Below, one piece after another: positions 1-9,394 of a stretch of 64,000 nt of DNA (position 1 is the first letter of the stretch; every line of letters starts with the position of its first letter). This stretch comes from an uncultured Chlorobiaceae bacterium. GTDB taxonomy: Bacteria; Bacteroidota; Chlorobiia; Chlorobiales; Chlorobiaceae. The position numbers and the translations under genes were made by a program. The notes below the pieces were generated by a model. The model did not search any database and was not told the DNA's origin. It saw only the letters and a list, made by a program, of their open reading frames with translations. The stretch is taken from contig CAJEXW010000002.1 of assembly GCA_903994525.1 (NCBI GenBank), forward strand, positions 62,001-126,000, given 5' to 3'.

Positions 1-600
1 TTTCGATGCGACACTTTTAAGGCTGTCCTTGTAGAAGTGATGGAACTGGCGGACAAGAAACTCAGCAGCTTCCAGAGGCGTGCTGGCCCAGGCAAAGTTA
101 TAGGTGCCGGGAAAAAGATACCCTTCAGCGTTGCTCGCATTAATACCATATTTATCAAGAAGTTGTCTGTTGGATGCTGCTGCCATGAACCCTGTTGAAT
201 CGATATCAAGCTTTCTTGATATAATTCTTGCCACTCGACGGAGTTCAATTCCTTCCGGCAACGTAACCCGAACCTCATCCTGTTTTTGGCTATGCAGATA
301 GTACATGAGTCCAAAATTAGACATACCTGGAGGGATAGTATATCTCCCTGGCTTGATGTTGCGAAATTGCGGGACAAGAGAGGCCGTCATAATAGCAGGC
401 CATTGTTGTGCAATGGAACTGTTATGCTGCAATTCTCGAAGAATATCTCTGAACCCTGTTCCCCGATGGACAATCAGATGTGTTGTGCTCGATGAAGTGT
501 TGAGTCCGGGTACAAATAATAAGGTTATAAGTGTGGTCAGAAAAATGACGACTCCGACCAGAAGTCGTCGGGTAACCGATTTTATTGTGTAAGCCATCAT
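1..600 (-). CDS. mltG: Endolytic transglycosylase MltG, N-terminal part (cut by window edge)
   Basis: Inner-membrane lytic transglycosylase that cuts nascent glycan strands and so helps set their length. The reading frame starts at the ATG at 600 and stays open to base 1, giving 200 residues. An N-terminal membrane segment lies at about residues 12-28. It is followed by YceG-family signatures: KPGRYTIPPG near 92-101, VTLPEGIEL near 121-129 and AEGYLFPGTY near 168-177, the last matching the conserved EGYLFPDTY block. The catalytic Glu region lies beyond the edge. It starts 12 nt after the aroQ stop, so the two are probably co-transcribed. A second in-frame ATG follows at 597; neither has a strong ribosome site. 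Confidence 0.88.
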   Translation of the reverse strand, partial: MMAYTIKSVTRRLLVGVVIFLTTLITLLFVPGLNTSSSTTHLIVHRGTGFRDILRELQHNSSIAQQWPAIMTASLVPQFRNIKPGRYTIPPGMSNFGLMYYLHSQKQDEVRVTLPEGIELRRVARIISRKLDIDSTGFMAAASNRQLLDKYGINASNAEGYLFPGTYNFAWASTPLEAAEFLVRQFHHFYKDSLKSVASK

Positions 601-612
601 GGGTGAAATTCT

Positions 613-942
613 TCAGAGGCTCTTTTTGCCTGGCTGATTACTTTTCCACTCATGCTGAAAAAGTCGGCTCTCTTCAATAATGCTGCGATAGATTTTTTCG
701 AGTGCATGTGATTTGAGAGGCGAATCTGCACAGTTCAGCACATTGTTGAGAACCGCTTTTTCACGCTCGGGCTGGAGCACCTCTTCACCAATTCTCAATT
801 TCAAAGCGCTGATATTAAGAGCGCAATCCAGCCTTTCGCAAAGGAGAGAGGAGAGCTGCCGGTCAAGAGCGTCAATTTTTTTTCTCCATTCGTCAAGTTC
901 CTGCCAATGCGCTGCATTATTGACGGAAGTGTCAGACATCAT
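613..942 (-). CDS. Chorismate mutase, AroQ class
   Basis: Small all-helical chorismate mutase converting chorismate to prephenate for phenylalanine and tyrosine synthesis. The 109-residue protein has the AroQ pattern: WRKKIDALDRQLSSLLCER (about 19-37), a Lys-containing second stretch (SALKLRIGEEV), PEREKAVLNNV and the closing IYRSIIEESRLFQ. The Arg, Lys and Glu positions expected in the active site are present. No prephenate dehydratase or DAHP synthase domain is fused, so it is a stand-alone mutase. Two adjacent ATGs (942 and 939) are possible starts. It lies just upstream of mltG on the same strand and is divergent from mraZ. Family assignment is strong; the physiological partner is not visible. 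Confidence 0.85.
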   Translation of the reverse strand: MMSDTSVNNAAHWQELDEWRKKIDALDRQLSSLLCERLDCALNISALKLRIGEEVLQPEREKAVLNNVLNCADSPLKSHALEKIYRSIIEESRLFQHEWKSNQPGKKSL

Positions 943-996
943 GATGACGGTGGTTAGTCGTGGATAAGAAAATGTGCTGGGTTGTGAGAACCTGTT

Positions 997-1025
997 ATAG
1001 TAAGCATTTTTAGCGTTGTGTTCAA
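997..1025 (-). promoter_or_regulatory. Candidate sigma70-type promoter for aroQ-mltG
   Basis: On the minus strand TTGAAC (1025-1020) is separated by exactly 17 nt from TACTAT (1002-997), about 50 nt upstream of the aroQ start codon at 942. The spacing and both boxes fit a housekeeping promoter. This is a motif match only. The divergent gap 943-1307 (365 nt) holds this site, the MraZ repeat cluster and otherwise nothing recognised. Confidence 0.4.
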
Positions 1026-1180
1026 TGATTTTTGCTGATTCAGGGAGTCAAAATGACCGTCTCGGCTTCCATCTCCGGACGACACCCCATGACGATCATT
1101 AGCGTTAAAATATGTACCAGCAACCACTATTAAAAATATGCAACTATTTTTTTACTGCCTCCTTTTTTTATACATTTTGA

Positions 1181-1210
1181 AGTGGCAAAAAATGGTAAAA
1201 AATGGAGCGG
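1181..1210 (+). promoter_or_regulatory. Three-repeat candidate MraZ operator
   Basis: Three consecutive decamers with a TGG core recur at exactly 10-bp spacing (TGG at 1183, 1193, 1203), the first two sharing TGGYAAAA. MraZ proteins of other bacteria bind clusters of short TGG-containing direct repeats with a 10-bp period upstream of their own operon. The site lies about 100 bp upstream of the mraZ start, so autoregulation of the dcw operon is the natural reading. No convincing -35/-10 pair next to it was fixed. Confidence 0.5.
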
Positions 1211-1307
1211 ATTATTAATCTGGCTCTTTTTTTTACACTCTTTCTGGCGGCAAAGAGTTGATAAAGTTGCAATAGATCGATAACAATGAAGCATGGGGAG
1301 ATAAGAG

Positions 1308-1778
1308 ATGGCTGGCTTCATAGGCAAGGAGAGGCATGCCGTTGACGAAAAGGGTCGGCTGATGATTCCTGTAAAATTCCGTCGACGATTCTTCACGACA
1401 GCCATTTCTGGTGCCAGCGATGTGGCTGGTGGGCGGATAGAGTCTCTTTATATCATGAAGACTCCTGATCGCTCACTTGAGCTGTACGAGCCTTTTGTCT
1501 GGAATGAGATGCAAAAAAGTCTCTCTGCTCTTTCTGACTTTAACCCTGAAGAGAGGCTGCTGAAGATGTTGATGTATGAAAGCCTTGAAACCGTTGAGCT
1601 TGACCGGCAAGGAAGGGTTGCTTTATCGAGGGAGTTTCTCGAACATGCAGGTATTACCAAGGATGTTGTGATAATAGGTGCAGATACAAAGATGATTATT
1701 TGGGAGCCGGAACGACTCTCTCTTCTTTTGAAGCAGAGCGCAGAGCGTTTTTCTATGCTTGCTGGCAGGTATTTTTAG
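1308..1778 (+). CDS. mraZ: Transcriptional regulator MraZ
   Basis: First gene of the dcw cluster; a DNA-binding protein of the SpoVT/AbrB-like fold that forms rings and represses its own operon in other bacteria. The 156-residue protein carries the two family half-domains: KERHAVDEKGRLMIPVKFR at about 6-24 and VELDRQGRVALSREF at about 96-110. It is slightly longer than the usual 140-150 residues because of a tail after the second domain. The ATG at 1308 is preceded by GGAG at 1297-1300. It sits downstream of a cluster of three TGG repeats (1181-1210) and is followed after 5 nt by rsmH. Confidence 0.95.
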   Translation: MAGFIGKERHAVDEKGRLMIPVKFRRRFFTTAISGASDVAGGRIESLYIMKTPDRSLELYEPFVWNEMQKSLSALSDFNPEERLLKMLMYESLETVELDRQGRVALSREFLEHAGITKDVVIIGADTKMIIWEPERLSLLLKQSAERFSMLAGRYF

Positions 1779-1783
1779 TGGCA

Positions 1784-2773
1784 ATGGAAGAGGGGAGATT
1801 TCATGATCCGGTACTCGTTGCTGAAATCATTGGATTTCTGGTCAGAAAACCAGGAATCTATGTTGACGGCACTCTTGGAGGTGGCGGTCATTCTCTTGCT
1901 ATCCTTCAAGCACTCGATAGGGCAGGCTATCTTGACAAATCGCTATTGATCGGCATTGACCAGGATAGTGCGGCATTGGGTGAGGCAGCCGCAAAGCTCA
2001 GCGACTACGGCACTTCTTCGGTTCTGGTCAAGGGGAATTTTCAGGATATTTCAGCCATTGTTGGCAGAGTTTGTGGCGAAAGGGGGAGAGATACAGGAGT
2101 AGCTGGAATTTTACTTGATCTTGGGGTTTCATCGTTTCAGATTAACACTGCTGAACGAGGGTTCAGTTATCTCAGGGCCGGGGCTCTTGATATGAGGATG
2201 GATTGCGATGCTCCTTTTCATGCTGGTGATATTGTTAATGGTTATGAGGAGAGGGAGCTGGCCCGCCTGTTTTACCGATATGGGGAAGAACCTAGAAGCC
2301 GAAGTATCGCAAAAGCTATTGTATTGTACCGCCAGATGCATGGTTCCGTAAAAGGAACGGAGGAGCTTGCCGCCATTGTGCGCGAAAACGCGTACGGGGG
2401 TGAGAAGGTTATAAAGAGCCTTTCAAGAGTTTTTCAGGCGTTGAGAATTGAGGTAAACGGTGAGCTTGACGTTCTTCGGCAGGCACTTGCCGGAGGGGTT
2501 GAAACGCTTGCTGGAGGTGGGCGTATGGCGGTTATCAGTTATCACTCACTTGAAGATCGAATTGTCAAAAGATCTTTTGCTGAAAAAGCCAAGAGTGACT
2601 GGGGGCCTAAAGGAGTTGGATTGCGGGAGCCTCTGAGCTGTGGAAGCATCAACCCCGTTACCAGGAAGCCTCTCGTGGCCACTTTGCAGGAGATTGCAGT
2701 AAACCCCAGGGCAAGAAGTGCAAAATTAAGAGTGATTGAAAAAGTTTTTTTTGGAGGGTGTTGTGAAAAATAG
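1784..2773 (+). CDS. rsmH: 16S rRNA (cytosine-1402-N4) methyltransferase RsmH (MraW)
   Basis: SAM-dependent methyltransferase that N4-methylates C1402 of 16S rRNA in the ribosomal P site. The protein begins MEEGRFHDPVLVAEII and has the SAM-binding VDGTLGGGGHS stretch near residue 27, the DLGVSSFQI block, and the C-terminal ISYHSLEDRIVK and NPRARSAKLR motifs. From the ATG at 1784 it is 329 residues, close to the family norm. A longer frame reaches back into mraZ and is not needed; a GTG at 1778 overlapping the mraZ stop is the main alternative start. Its 3' end overlaps ftsL by 11 nt. Confidence 0.96.
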   Translation: MEEGRFHDPVLVAEIIGFLVRKPGIYVDGTLGGGGHSLAILQALDRAGYLDKSLLIGIDQDSAALGEAAAKLSDYGTSSVLVKGNFQDISAIVGRVCGERGRDTGVAGILLDLGVSSFQINTAERGFSYLRAGALDMRMDCDAPFHAGDIVNGYEERELARLFYRYGEEPRSRSIAKAIVLYRQMHGSVKGTEELAAIVRENAYGGEKVIKSLSRVFQALRIEVNGELDVLRQALAGGVETLAGGGRMAVISYHSLEDRIVKRSFAEKAKSDWGPKGVGLREPLSCGSINPVTRKPLVATLQEIAVNPRARSAKLRVIEKVFFGGCCEK

Positions 2774-3221
2774 AGTCATTGGTTTGCTGAGTGGCTTCAA
2801 AAGAGGGCTGAAAAGGAGTACAAAGAGCGTGCAGCAGAGAGTTCCTGCGTCAAAGCGATTTGGCGAGGTGAGTGAAGTTAACGGTGTGCATGGTGTTGAT
2901 GGCCAAGGAAATATTTCTCCCATTGAGCCGGTTCTTAATACTCTCAAGTTTGATATTAGCATATTATTACAGCCAAAAACTTTTCTTTACCTGCTTGGCA
3001 TTACCGTTATTTTTCTTGTTCAAACCTATAATACTCTGGCGATCATCAACCTTGCCCGACAAAATGAAAAACTGAGGGATCAGATCCTGATGACCTCAAG
3101 TGTGATAACCTCGCAGGAGCTGAGGGTGCATGAACTGCACAGCATTCATAATATTACGCAAGATGCCGTGAAGCTTGGACTGGAGCCTTCGGGTATTCCC
3201 CCTGTTGAACTCAGGCCTTGA
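2763..3221 (+). CDS. ftsL: Cell division protein FtsL-like
   Basis: Small bitopic membrane protein in the position where ftsL lies in dcw clusters, between rsmH and ftsI. FtsL joins FtsQ and FtsB in the divisome subcomplex that activates FtsWI. The best start is the GTG at 2763, preceded by GGAGGG at 2753-2758, giving 152 residues and an 11-nt overlap with rsmH. A basic N-terminal region of about 70 residues precedes one membrane segment (about 73-90), then a periplasmic helical stretch (LARQNEKLRDQI) typical of a short coiled coil. Sequence conservation in this family is low, so the call rests on topology and position. The cytoplasmic part is longer than in most FtsL proteins. Confidence 0.8.
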   Translation: MKNRVIGLLSGFKRGLKRSTKSVQQRVPASKRFGEVSEVNGVHGVDGQGNISPIEPVLNTLKFDISILLQPKTFLYLLGITVIFLVQTYNTLAIINLARQNEKLRDQILMTSSVITSQELRVHELHSIHNITQDAVKLGLEPSGIPPVELRP

Positions 3222-3273
3222 AAGAATGAGTCGCTTTATGGAGCGATGAATGAATTGATGAAGAGTATCACCT

Positions 3274-5295
3274 ATGAATGATCAGCACAACATCAGAACA
3301 CCTGAAGAGAAAGAGTTTGGCAAGCGCCTCGGTATCGTGGTTTTTCTTTTTTCGATGTTTATTGCTGCTATTATTGGCATGTTGCTCAATATCCAGGTGG
3401 TCAATGTTACCAAGTACAAGCAGAAAGCTGCCAAACAGTATGAGAGGGTTGTGACGGAGTATGCGCAGCGGGGAGTTATTCTTGACCGTAATGCACGAAT
3501 GCTGGCAGAAAGTATTGAATCCATTTCGTTTTATGCCAATCCAGCAATTGTGCGCAATACTCCCTTGTTTGATGAGAACGGTAAGCCGGTTAATGATAAG
3601 AGAACAAGAAAACAGAAGACGTTTGATAATTCTGCGGCTGTTGCAACCCTTTTCGCCAACAAGTTGGGTCTCAATCGTCTTGAGTGCCTCAAAGAGTTGA
3701 AGCGGCCTAAAGGTATGGCGGTGCTCGGACGAAAAATTCCTGTTGCAAAAGCCTTGCCACTGATGGATGAAAAAATTCCGGGGGTCTGGTTTGACAAGGA
3801 GCAGCAGCGTTATTATCTCAATGTTGCTGCCCAGTTGATCGGCTCTACCGGCAGTAATAATGAGGGAAGCAGTGGACTTGAGCTACAGTTGAACAAGGAG
3901 CTGAAAGGGCAGGATGGCACCAGAATTTTTCAGCGCAATGCCACGGGTGTCCGCTATCCTGCGCCGGATGTGCAGCAGCAGGATGCCATTAAAGGCCATA
4001 CGGTACAGTTGACGATTGATGGCGATATTCAAAGTATTGTTGAAGATGAGCTTTCCAAAGCGGTTGAGAGGTTTCAGGCTGAAGCTGCTGCCAGTATTGT
4101 CATGGATGTTCGTACCGGCGAAATTCTTGCCATGGCCAACAATCCAGCGTTTGATCTCAATCGGCGGGAGACGTGGAAGCCTGAGCTGGCGCGAAATCGT
4201 ACTGTGACAGACAGCTATGAGCCAGGCTCAACCTTCAAGCTTGTTATGGCGGCGGCTGCAACCGATATTCTCAAAAGAAAGGCTGATGATCTGGTATTTG
4301 CACATAATGGGATTCTGCCACTCTATAATCTCAGGATCAGAGATCATGAGCCATACGGAAATATCACTTTCCGGCAGTCCATCATGTATTCAAGCAACAT
4401 TATTGCCGCAAAAACTGCTATGGCGGTTGGGCGAGAGAAATTTAATTTCTATACCAGAAGTTTTGGGTTTGGAAGGAAAACCGGTATCGGGCTTATTGGT
4501 GAGTCTTCCGGGAGAGTCCGCTCTGTTGCAAACTGGGACAGAACCACCCTGCCATGGATGGGATATGGGTATCAGGTGATGGCAACACCGTTGCAGACCT
4601 TGCAGTCTTATGCTGCGATTGCTAACGATGGTGAGCTGATGCGTCCTTATGTGATCAAAAAGATTGTGGATGTTGAGGGAAAGGTTGTTCGGGAGAATGT
4701 TCCCGAGAAGGTGAAGAGGGTGGTCTCTGTTGAAACTGCCCGATACCTCAGCAAAGAGTATTTCAAGGCGGTCGTCGACAGTGGAACGGCAAAAAATGCC
4801 GCTCTGCCGGGTATCAGTGTTGCCGGCAAAACCGGCACAGCTCGTCGAGCCGCAGGAGGCTCTTATGCCAACCCGGTGTATGTCTCTTCGTTTGTCGGCT
4901 ATTTCCCTGTCGAAGCTCCACGATATGCTATTATTGTGATTGTTGAAAGGCCAAGAACGGCTTACTATGCCGCCACCGTTGCGGTTCCGGTGTTTGCTGG
5001 TATTGCAGCCCGAATGATCGCCTGTTCGGAGGAGATGCAGAAAAATCTTGCTGTTCCCTCACCGGAACAGAGAGTTATTGATTCTATCTCAACAGTTGCT
5101 GTTCCTGAGCTGAGAGGGTTGAAGGGGCGGGATGCCCAGCGACTGCTGAAGTGGCTCAAGCTGGAGATGGACTATTCGGGAAATTTTGACGGCGTGGTGG
5201 TTCTGCAGAATGTCGCGCCGGGCAGTATGGTTCAACAAGAGAGAGTGATAAAGGTTGCGCTTGTCCCAAAAAAGATGAATAGAAAATCCTCATGA
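3274..5295 (+). CDS. ftsI: Peptidoglycan transpeptidase FtsI (class B PBP) with PASTA domain
   Basis: Septal transpeptidase that cross-links peptidoglycan during division, working with FtsW. The 673-residue protein has an N-terminal membrane anchor (about 20-40), a PBP dimerisation domain opening with RGVILDRNARMLA, and a penicillin-binding domain. The catalytic motifs are S319-T-F-K322, S373-S-N375 and K519-T-G-T. A C-terminal PASTA domain (about 603-665, starting VPELRGLKGRDA) follows. PASTA domains occur on FtsI-type enzymes in Bacteroidetes/Chlorobi and Gram-positives but not in E. coli FtsI. The stop overlaps the murE start (ATGA). Confidence 0.94.
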   Translation: MNDQHNIRTPEEKEFGKRLGIVVFLFSMFIAAIIGMLLNIQVVNVTKYKQKAAKQYERVVTEYAQRGVILDRNARMLAESIESISFYANPAIVRNTPLFDENGKPVNDKRTRKQKTFDNSAAVATLFANKLGLNRLECLKELKRPKGMAVLGRKIPVAKALPLMDEKIPGVWFDKEQQRYYLNVAAQLIGSTGSNNEGSSGLELQLNKELKGQDGTRIFQRNATGVRYPAPDVQQQDAIKGHTVQLTIDGDIQSIVEDELSKAVERFQAEAAASIVMDVRTGEILAMANNPAFDLNRRETWKPELARNRTVTDSYEPGSTFKLVMAAAATDILKRKADDLVFAHNGILPLYNLRIRDHEPYGNITFRQSIMYSSNIIAAKTAMAVGREKFNFYTRSFGFGRKTGIGLIGESSGRVRSVANWDRTTLPWMGYGYQVMATPLQTLQSYAAIANDGELMRPYVIKKIVDVEGKVVRENVPEKVKRVVSVETARYLSKEYFKAVVDSGTAKNAALPGISVAGKTGTARRAAGGSYANPVYVSSFVGYFPVEAPRYAIIVIVERPRTAYYAATVAVPVFAGIAARMIACSEEMQKNLAVPSPEQRVIDSISTVAVPELRGLKGRDAQRLLKWLKLEMDYSGNFDGVVVLQNVAPGSMVQQERVIKVALVPKKMNRKSS

Positions 5296-6854
5296 CCCTC
5301 TTTCTCGAAAGATGCAGCAAACAGGGTGTTCGCCTTGATGAACTGACTGATTCAGTGACCTCTCTGGCCATTCAGGGAGAGGGGGGGGGCCAGGTTGTTG
5401 AAGGAATTACCTGTGATTCGAGGGCGGTGGTGCAGGGCTCCCTTTTTGTTGCGGTGCGTGGCTATTCTACTGATGGTCACCATTATATCAGTTCGGCCGT
5501 AGAGCGTGGTGCGGTTGCTGTTATCTGTGAAGAGTTTCCAGACCAGATCGATGCCTCCTGTTGCTATATCAAAGTGGCAGAGGCTCGCAAGGCTCTTGCT
5601 GAGGCATCAAAAGTTGTCTATGGAAATTCTGCTGATCGATTGATAATTATCGGGGTGACCGGTACAAATGGCAAAACAACGACAGCAAAGTTGATTACCG
5701 CTATGCTCAATATGAGTAACATTCCGGCGGGTTACATCGGCACCAACCTTTGCCGGATAGGAGATCGCGATATTGCGCTTGATCGCACCACTCCAGAGGC
5801 GCACGAGCTGCATGCTCTTTTTGGCCTCATGGAGGATGCGGGGTGTCGGGCAGCGGTGATGGAGGTCTCCTCTCATGCTCTTGTGCTGCAGCGGGTATAT
5901 GGTATCTGGTTTCATGCGGCCCTCTTTACCAATCTGACGATGGAGCATCTTGATTTTCACGGGACCATGGAGGAGTATGCTTCAGCCAAGCAGCAGATGT
6001 TCCGGCAGCTTGCTCCCGATGGCTTTGCAGTCTTCAACAGTGATGATCCCTTTTCAGCGCAGCTCTCCTTGCCGGTCGTGGCTGAAAAAAGATATCTCTG
6101 TACCATCCAGTCTGCTCTCCCACCGCAGAGCAGGTGTGGTCACCATTTTGGTGCGCACATTCTCAAAAGCTCTCTTGACTCAACGACTGTTAAACTCCAT
6201 TTTCCCGCGAAGGTGATACTCATGGAGGTGAAGCTTCCTGGCGAGTTTAATGTCATGAATGTATTGGAGGCTGCCGCTCTTGGAACAGGTATGGCTCTTC
6301 AGCCCGAACAAATTTGCCAATCTCTTTCAGCAATTTCTGCCGTTGATGGGCGAATGGAGAGAGTTGGTGATGGCAGTGAGAGGTATTCTGTCTTTGTTGA
6401 TTATGCCCATACACCCGATGCGCTCCTGAAAGTACTGGTGACCTTGCGATTCCTGAAGCAGGAGGGTTCACGCCTGGTGGTAGTTTTTGGCTGTGGTGGT
6501 AACAGAGACCGCTCAAAGCGTTCGGAGATGGGGAGGATAGCCAGCGAGCTGGCTGATGTTGTCTTTCTCACCTCCGATAACCCCAGGGATGAGAATCCGG
6601 AAACAATTCTTGATGAGATTGAGACGGGGATGGCAGGGAGAGAGTACAGAAGGATCAGCGATCGGGCGGAAGCGCTTGCCTGCGCGGTTGCTCAGCTCAG
6701 GGAAGGCGATGTGCTTCTCGTTGCCGGAAAAGGGCATGAACGATACCAGGAGATTGCCGGAAAAAAATATCCTTTTTCGGATCAGGATATCATAAAACAA
6801 AGTATGAAAAAAAATGGTGCCGGTGTTCCGGCAAAGGAGCAGATGTGCCAGTAA
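5292..6854 (+). CDS. murE: UDP-MurNAc-L-Ala-D-Glu:meso-DAP ligase MurE
   Basis: Cytoplasmic ATP-dependent ligase that adds the third amino acid to the peptidoglycan stem peptide. The 520-residue protein has the Mur ligase order: N-terminal UDP-binding domain (CDSRAVVQGSLFVAVRG), ATP-binding TGTNGKTTT at 123-131, the EVSSHAL block near 191-197, and a C-terminal ligase domain. The DNPR motif at 429-432 is the signature of enzymes that add meso-diaminopimelate rather than lysine, so the wall is predicted to be of the DAP type. It overlaps ftsI by 4 nt and murF by 10 nt, indicating translational coupling. Confidence 0.96.
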   Translation: MTLFLERCSKQGVRLDELTDSVTSLAIQGEGGGQVVEGITCDSRAVVQGSLFVAVRGYSTDGHHYISSAVERGAVAVICEEFPDQIDASCCYIKVAEARKALAEASKVVYGNSADRLIIIGVTGTNGKTTTAKLITAMLNMSNIPAGYIGTNLCRIGDRDIALDRTTPEAHELHALFGLMEDAGCRAAVMEVSSHALVLQRVYGIWFHAALFTNLTMEHLDFHGTMEEYASAKQQMFRQLAPDGFAVFNSDDPFSAQLSLPVVAEKRYLCTIQSALPPQSRCGHHFGAHILKSSLDSTTVKLHFPAKVILMEVKLPGEFNVMNVLEAAALGTGMALQPEQICQSLSAISAVDGRMERVGDGSERYSVFVDYAHTPDALLKVLVTLRFLKQEGSRLVVVFGCGGNRDRSKRSEMGRIASELADVVFLTSDNPRDENPETILDEIETGMAGREYRRISDRAEALACAVAQLREGDVLLVAGKGHERYQEIAGKKYPFSDQDIIKQSMKKNGAGVPAKEQMCQ

Positions 6855-8278
6855 AAGGTGTTTTGCGTTTCAATGATCTGTGTGAGATTGGAGAGATGGT
6901 TCTCCCTGTCAATGGCTCCCCTGCTTCGGATATTATTGAGCCCACCGTTGTCATTGACTCAAGAGAGATTGCAGAGGGCGACATATTTATCGCTCTGAAG
7001 GGAGAAAAGAGCGATGGTCATCGCTATATTGATACAGTTTTTGAGAAGGGAGCAAGCTGGGCAATGGTAAGCCGTGAGTGGTATGCCGAAAACTCTGTTG
7101 CGCCACCTCCAGGCAGAGGATTTATTGTTGTGCCTGATCCTGTTGTGGGGTTACAACGTTTTGCCGCAATGTATCGGAACACCTTTACGCTTCCTGTTGT
7201 CGCTATTGGTGGAAGCAATGGAAAGACCACGACCAAGGAGATGGTTGCATCCGTTCTTGGCAGAGGCTTCAGAGTGACGATGAGCCAGGGGAACCGTAAT
7301 AACCATCTCGGCGTGCCGCTTACCCTTTTACAGCTCAGGCGGGAGAGTGGGGTTGCCGTTGTAGAAGTGGGGATTAACCATCCAGGTGAGATGTCCCTTC
7401 TAGCGGAGATTGCCAGGCCAACTCATGCCCTTTTGACCAATATTGGCCATGAGCATCTTGAGTTTCTTCTTGATCTTGATGGTGTTGCCGCTGCGGAGAC
7501 ACAGCTTTTCGACTATATACGGGCACATGGTGGCCGGGCCTTTGTCAATATGGATGATGAACGGCTCAAAGCTGCCGGCGCACTTCTCCCTGATACAATT
7601 TGTTACGGCATTTCGGATTTCTCTTCAGGCTCACTTTGTCGGGCAAGTTCGATTTCAGTTGAGCGTGACGGACGCCTTGCGTTTCTTTTGAGCACGACCG
7701 AGGGAGTGGAAAAGATTATTCTGAATTTTACCGGAAAGCATAATATTGTTAATGCGGTTGCTGCTGCCTCTGTCGGGCTCTATTTGGGTCTCTCCTTGCG
7801 TCAGATTCGTGAAGGACTTGAAGGCCTTGTTCCAGCTCCTGGCTGGAAACGGCTTGAGGTGATCCATACAGGCGGGATGATAATTCTTAATGACACCTAC
7901 AACGCCAATTCGGATTCAATGCGTCTGGCAATAGATGCGCTTTGTGATATGCCATGCGAAGGCAGAAGAGTGGCGGTGCTGGCAGATATGCTGGAGCTGG
8001 GTGTTGCGGGAGATGTTGAACATGAGACTATTGGCTTTTATCTCCATCAGAAAGAGGTTGACATGCTCTATACCCTTGGAGAGCGTTCACAGCTGATCGG
8101 TCAGGAGAGCCCGACTTCATACCGGGGACATTTCGGGAACCACGAAGCGCTTCTGGAGAGATTGCTGACTGATTTGCAGGACGGGGATGCCGTTCTTTTT
8201 AAGGGCTCAAGAGGCATGAGGCTTGAGCGTGTTGTTGATGCGCTTGTACAAGAAAAAACCATAAACAGGGAAGAATAA
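6845..8278 (+). CDS. murF: UDP-MurNAc-tripeptide:D-Ala-D-Ala ligase MurF
   Basis: Last cytoplasmic ligase of UDP-MurNAc-pentapeptide synthesis, adding D-Ala-D-Ala. Starts at a GTG (6845) inside the murE tail, preceded by AAGGAG at 6834-6839, so the start is well supported. The 477-residue protein carries [18 protein letters not shown], the ATP-binding [11 protein letters not shown] near 123-133, the NHPGEM block and the [11 protein letters not shown] segment typical of MurF. The D-Ala-D-Ala ligase gene (ddl) that supplies its substrate is not in this cluster and must lie elsewhere. Confidence 0.95.
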   Translation: MPVKGVLRFNDLCEIGEMVLPVNGSPASDIIEPTVVIDSREIAEGDIFIALKGEKSDGHRYIDTVFEKGASWAMVSREWYAENSVAPPPGRGFIVVPDPVVGLQRFAAMYRNTFTLPVVAIGGSNGKTTTKEMVASVLGRGFRVTMSQGNRNNHLGVPLTLLQLRRESGVAVVEVGINHPGEMSLLAEIARPTHALLTNIGHEHLEFLLDLDGVAAAETQLFDYIRAHGGRAFVNMDDERLKAAGALLPDTICYGISDFSSGSLCRASSISVERDGRLAFLLSTTEGVEKIILNFTGKHNIVNAVAAASVGLYLGLSLRQIREGLEGLVPAPGWKRLEVIHTGGMIILNDTYNANSDSMRLAIDALCDMPCEGRRVAVLADMLELGVAGDVEHETIGFYLHQKEVDMLYTLGERSQLIGQESPTSYRGHFGNHEALLERLLTDLQDGDAVLFKGSRGMRLERVVDALVQEKTINREE

Positions 8279-8282
8279 CAGG

Positions 8283-9389
8283 ATGCTCTACTATCTCTTG
8301 AAGTACATCAATGATGTCTTTGATCCTCCGGCGCTTCACGTTATCGAGTACCTGACGTTCAGGGCAAGCGCTGCTGCCATTACGGCATTGCTGATCACCA
8401 TTTTGGCGGGACCAGGATTTATCAGATTTCTGAAAGCCCGGTTTATCGAACCGATCAAGGAGGAGGCCCCACCTGAGCATAAAAAGAAAAAGCAGTTACC
8501 AACAATGGGCGGGGTGCTTATTATTTTTTCCATTGAGGTTTCGGTGCTGCTCTGGTCGAAGTTTACCGATCCACACGTCTGGCTGATCATGCTGGCTATA
8601 TTGTGGATGGGTGTTATCGGCTTTATTGATGATTACAGGAAGGTGGTGCTGAAAATCAAAGGGGGGCTATCGGCGCGCTACAAGCTGATCGGGCAGGTTT
8701 CTTTAGGGTTATTGATAGGGGTATATACCTCAAATGATCCTGCATTTTATGTGCTCATGTCAAGGACAACGGTCCCTTTTTTAAAACATCTCTCAATTGA
8801 CTATGGCGTTTTTTATATACCAGTGGTCATCTTTATTATTACTGCGGTATCCAACGCAGTCAATTTGACCGATGGTCTTGACGGTCTGGCTGCCGGAAGT
8901 TCGGCAATTGTTTTTATCGGTCTTGCCGGTTTTTCCTACCTTGCTGGTAATGCGGTTTATGCAGTCTATCTGAATATCCCTTTTATTCCAGGAGCTGGTG
9001 AAGTTGCGGTTGTCAGTATGGCCATTGTCATGTCGTGCGTAGGATTTTTGTGGTTCAACACTAACCCGGCCGAAATTATAATGGGAGATACTGGTTCGCT
9101 TGCTCTCGGCAGCGGGATTGCGGTGATTGCTCTTCTTATCAAGCAAGAGCTGCTTCTTCCATTGATGGCGGGAGTCTTTTTTCTTGAAACCCTCTCAGTT
9201 TCACTGCAGGTACTTTACTTTAAGTACACGAAGATGCGGACGGGAGAGGGCAAGCGAATTTTCTTGATGGCCCCTCTTCATCACCATTTTCAGTTGAAGG
9301 GTTGGGCTGAGCAAAAGATTGTCATCAGATTCTGGATTTTAACAATTCTTTTTTTTCTGGCCAGTCTTATGACCTTAAAACTCAGGTAG
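8283..9389 (+). CDS. mraY: Phospho-MurNAc-pentapeptide transferase MraY
   Basis: Integral membrane enzyme that moves phospho-MurNAc-pentapeptide from UDP to undecaprenyl phosphate, making lipid I. The 368-residue, multi-pass protein has the invariant PTMGG loop (after a KKKKQ stretch), FIDDYRKV, the [12 protein letters not shown] active-site loop, [10 protein letters not shown], and [12 protein letters not shown] near the C-terminus. All Asp and His residues associated with Mg2+ and catalysis are present. It sits 4 nt after murF and 5 nt before murD. Confidence 0.97.
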   Translation: MLYYLLKYINDVFDPPALHVIEYLTFRASAAAITALLITILAGPGFIRFLKARFIEPIKEEAPPEHKKKKQLPTMGGVLIIFSIEVSVLLWSKFTDPHVWLIMLAILWMGVIGFIDDYRKVVLKIKGGLSARYKLIGQVSLGLLIGVYTSNDPAFYVLMSRTTVPFLKHLSIDYGVFYIPVVIFIITAVSNAVNLTDGLDGLAAGSSAIVFIGLAGFSYLAGNAVYAVYLNIPFIPGAGEVAVVSMAIVMSCVGFLWFNTNPAEIIMGDTGSLALGSGIAVIALLIKQELLLPLMAGVFFLETLSVSLQVLYFKYTKMRTGEGKRIFLMAPLHHHFQLKGWAEQKIVIRFWILTILFFLASLMTLKLR

Positions 9390-9394
9390 GATAG

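Noticed and set aside
1130..1405. 91-residue minus-strand frame across the mraZ start
   Set aside because: It lies antisense to mraZ and over the operator region, has no ribosome site and no recognisable sequence.
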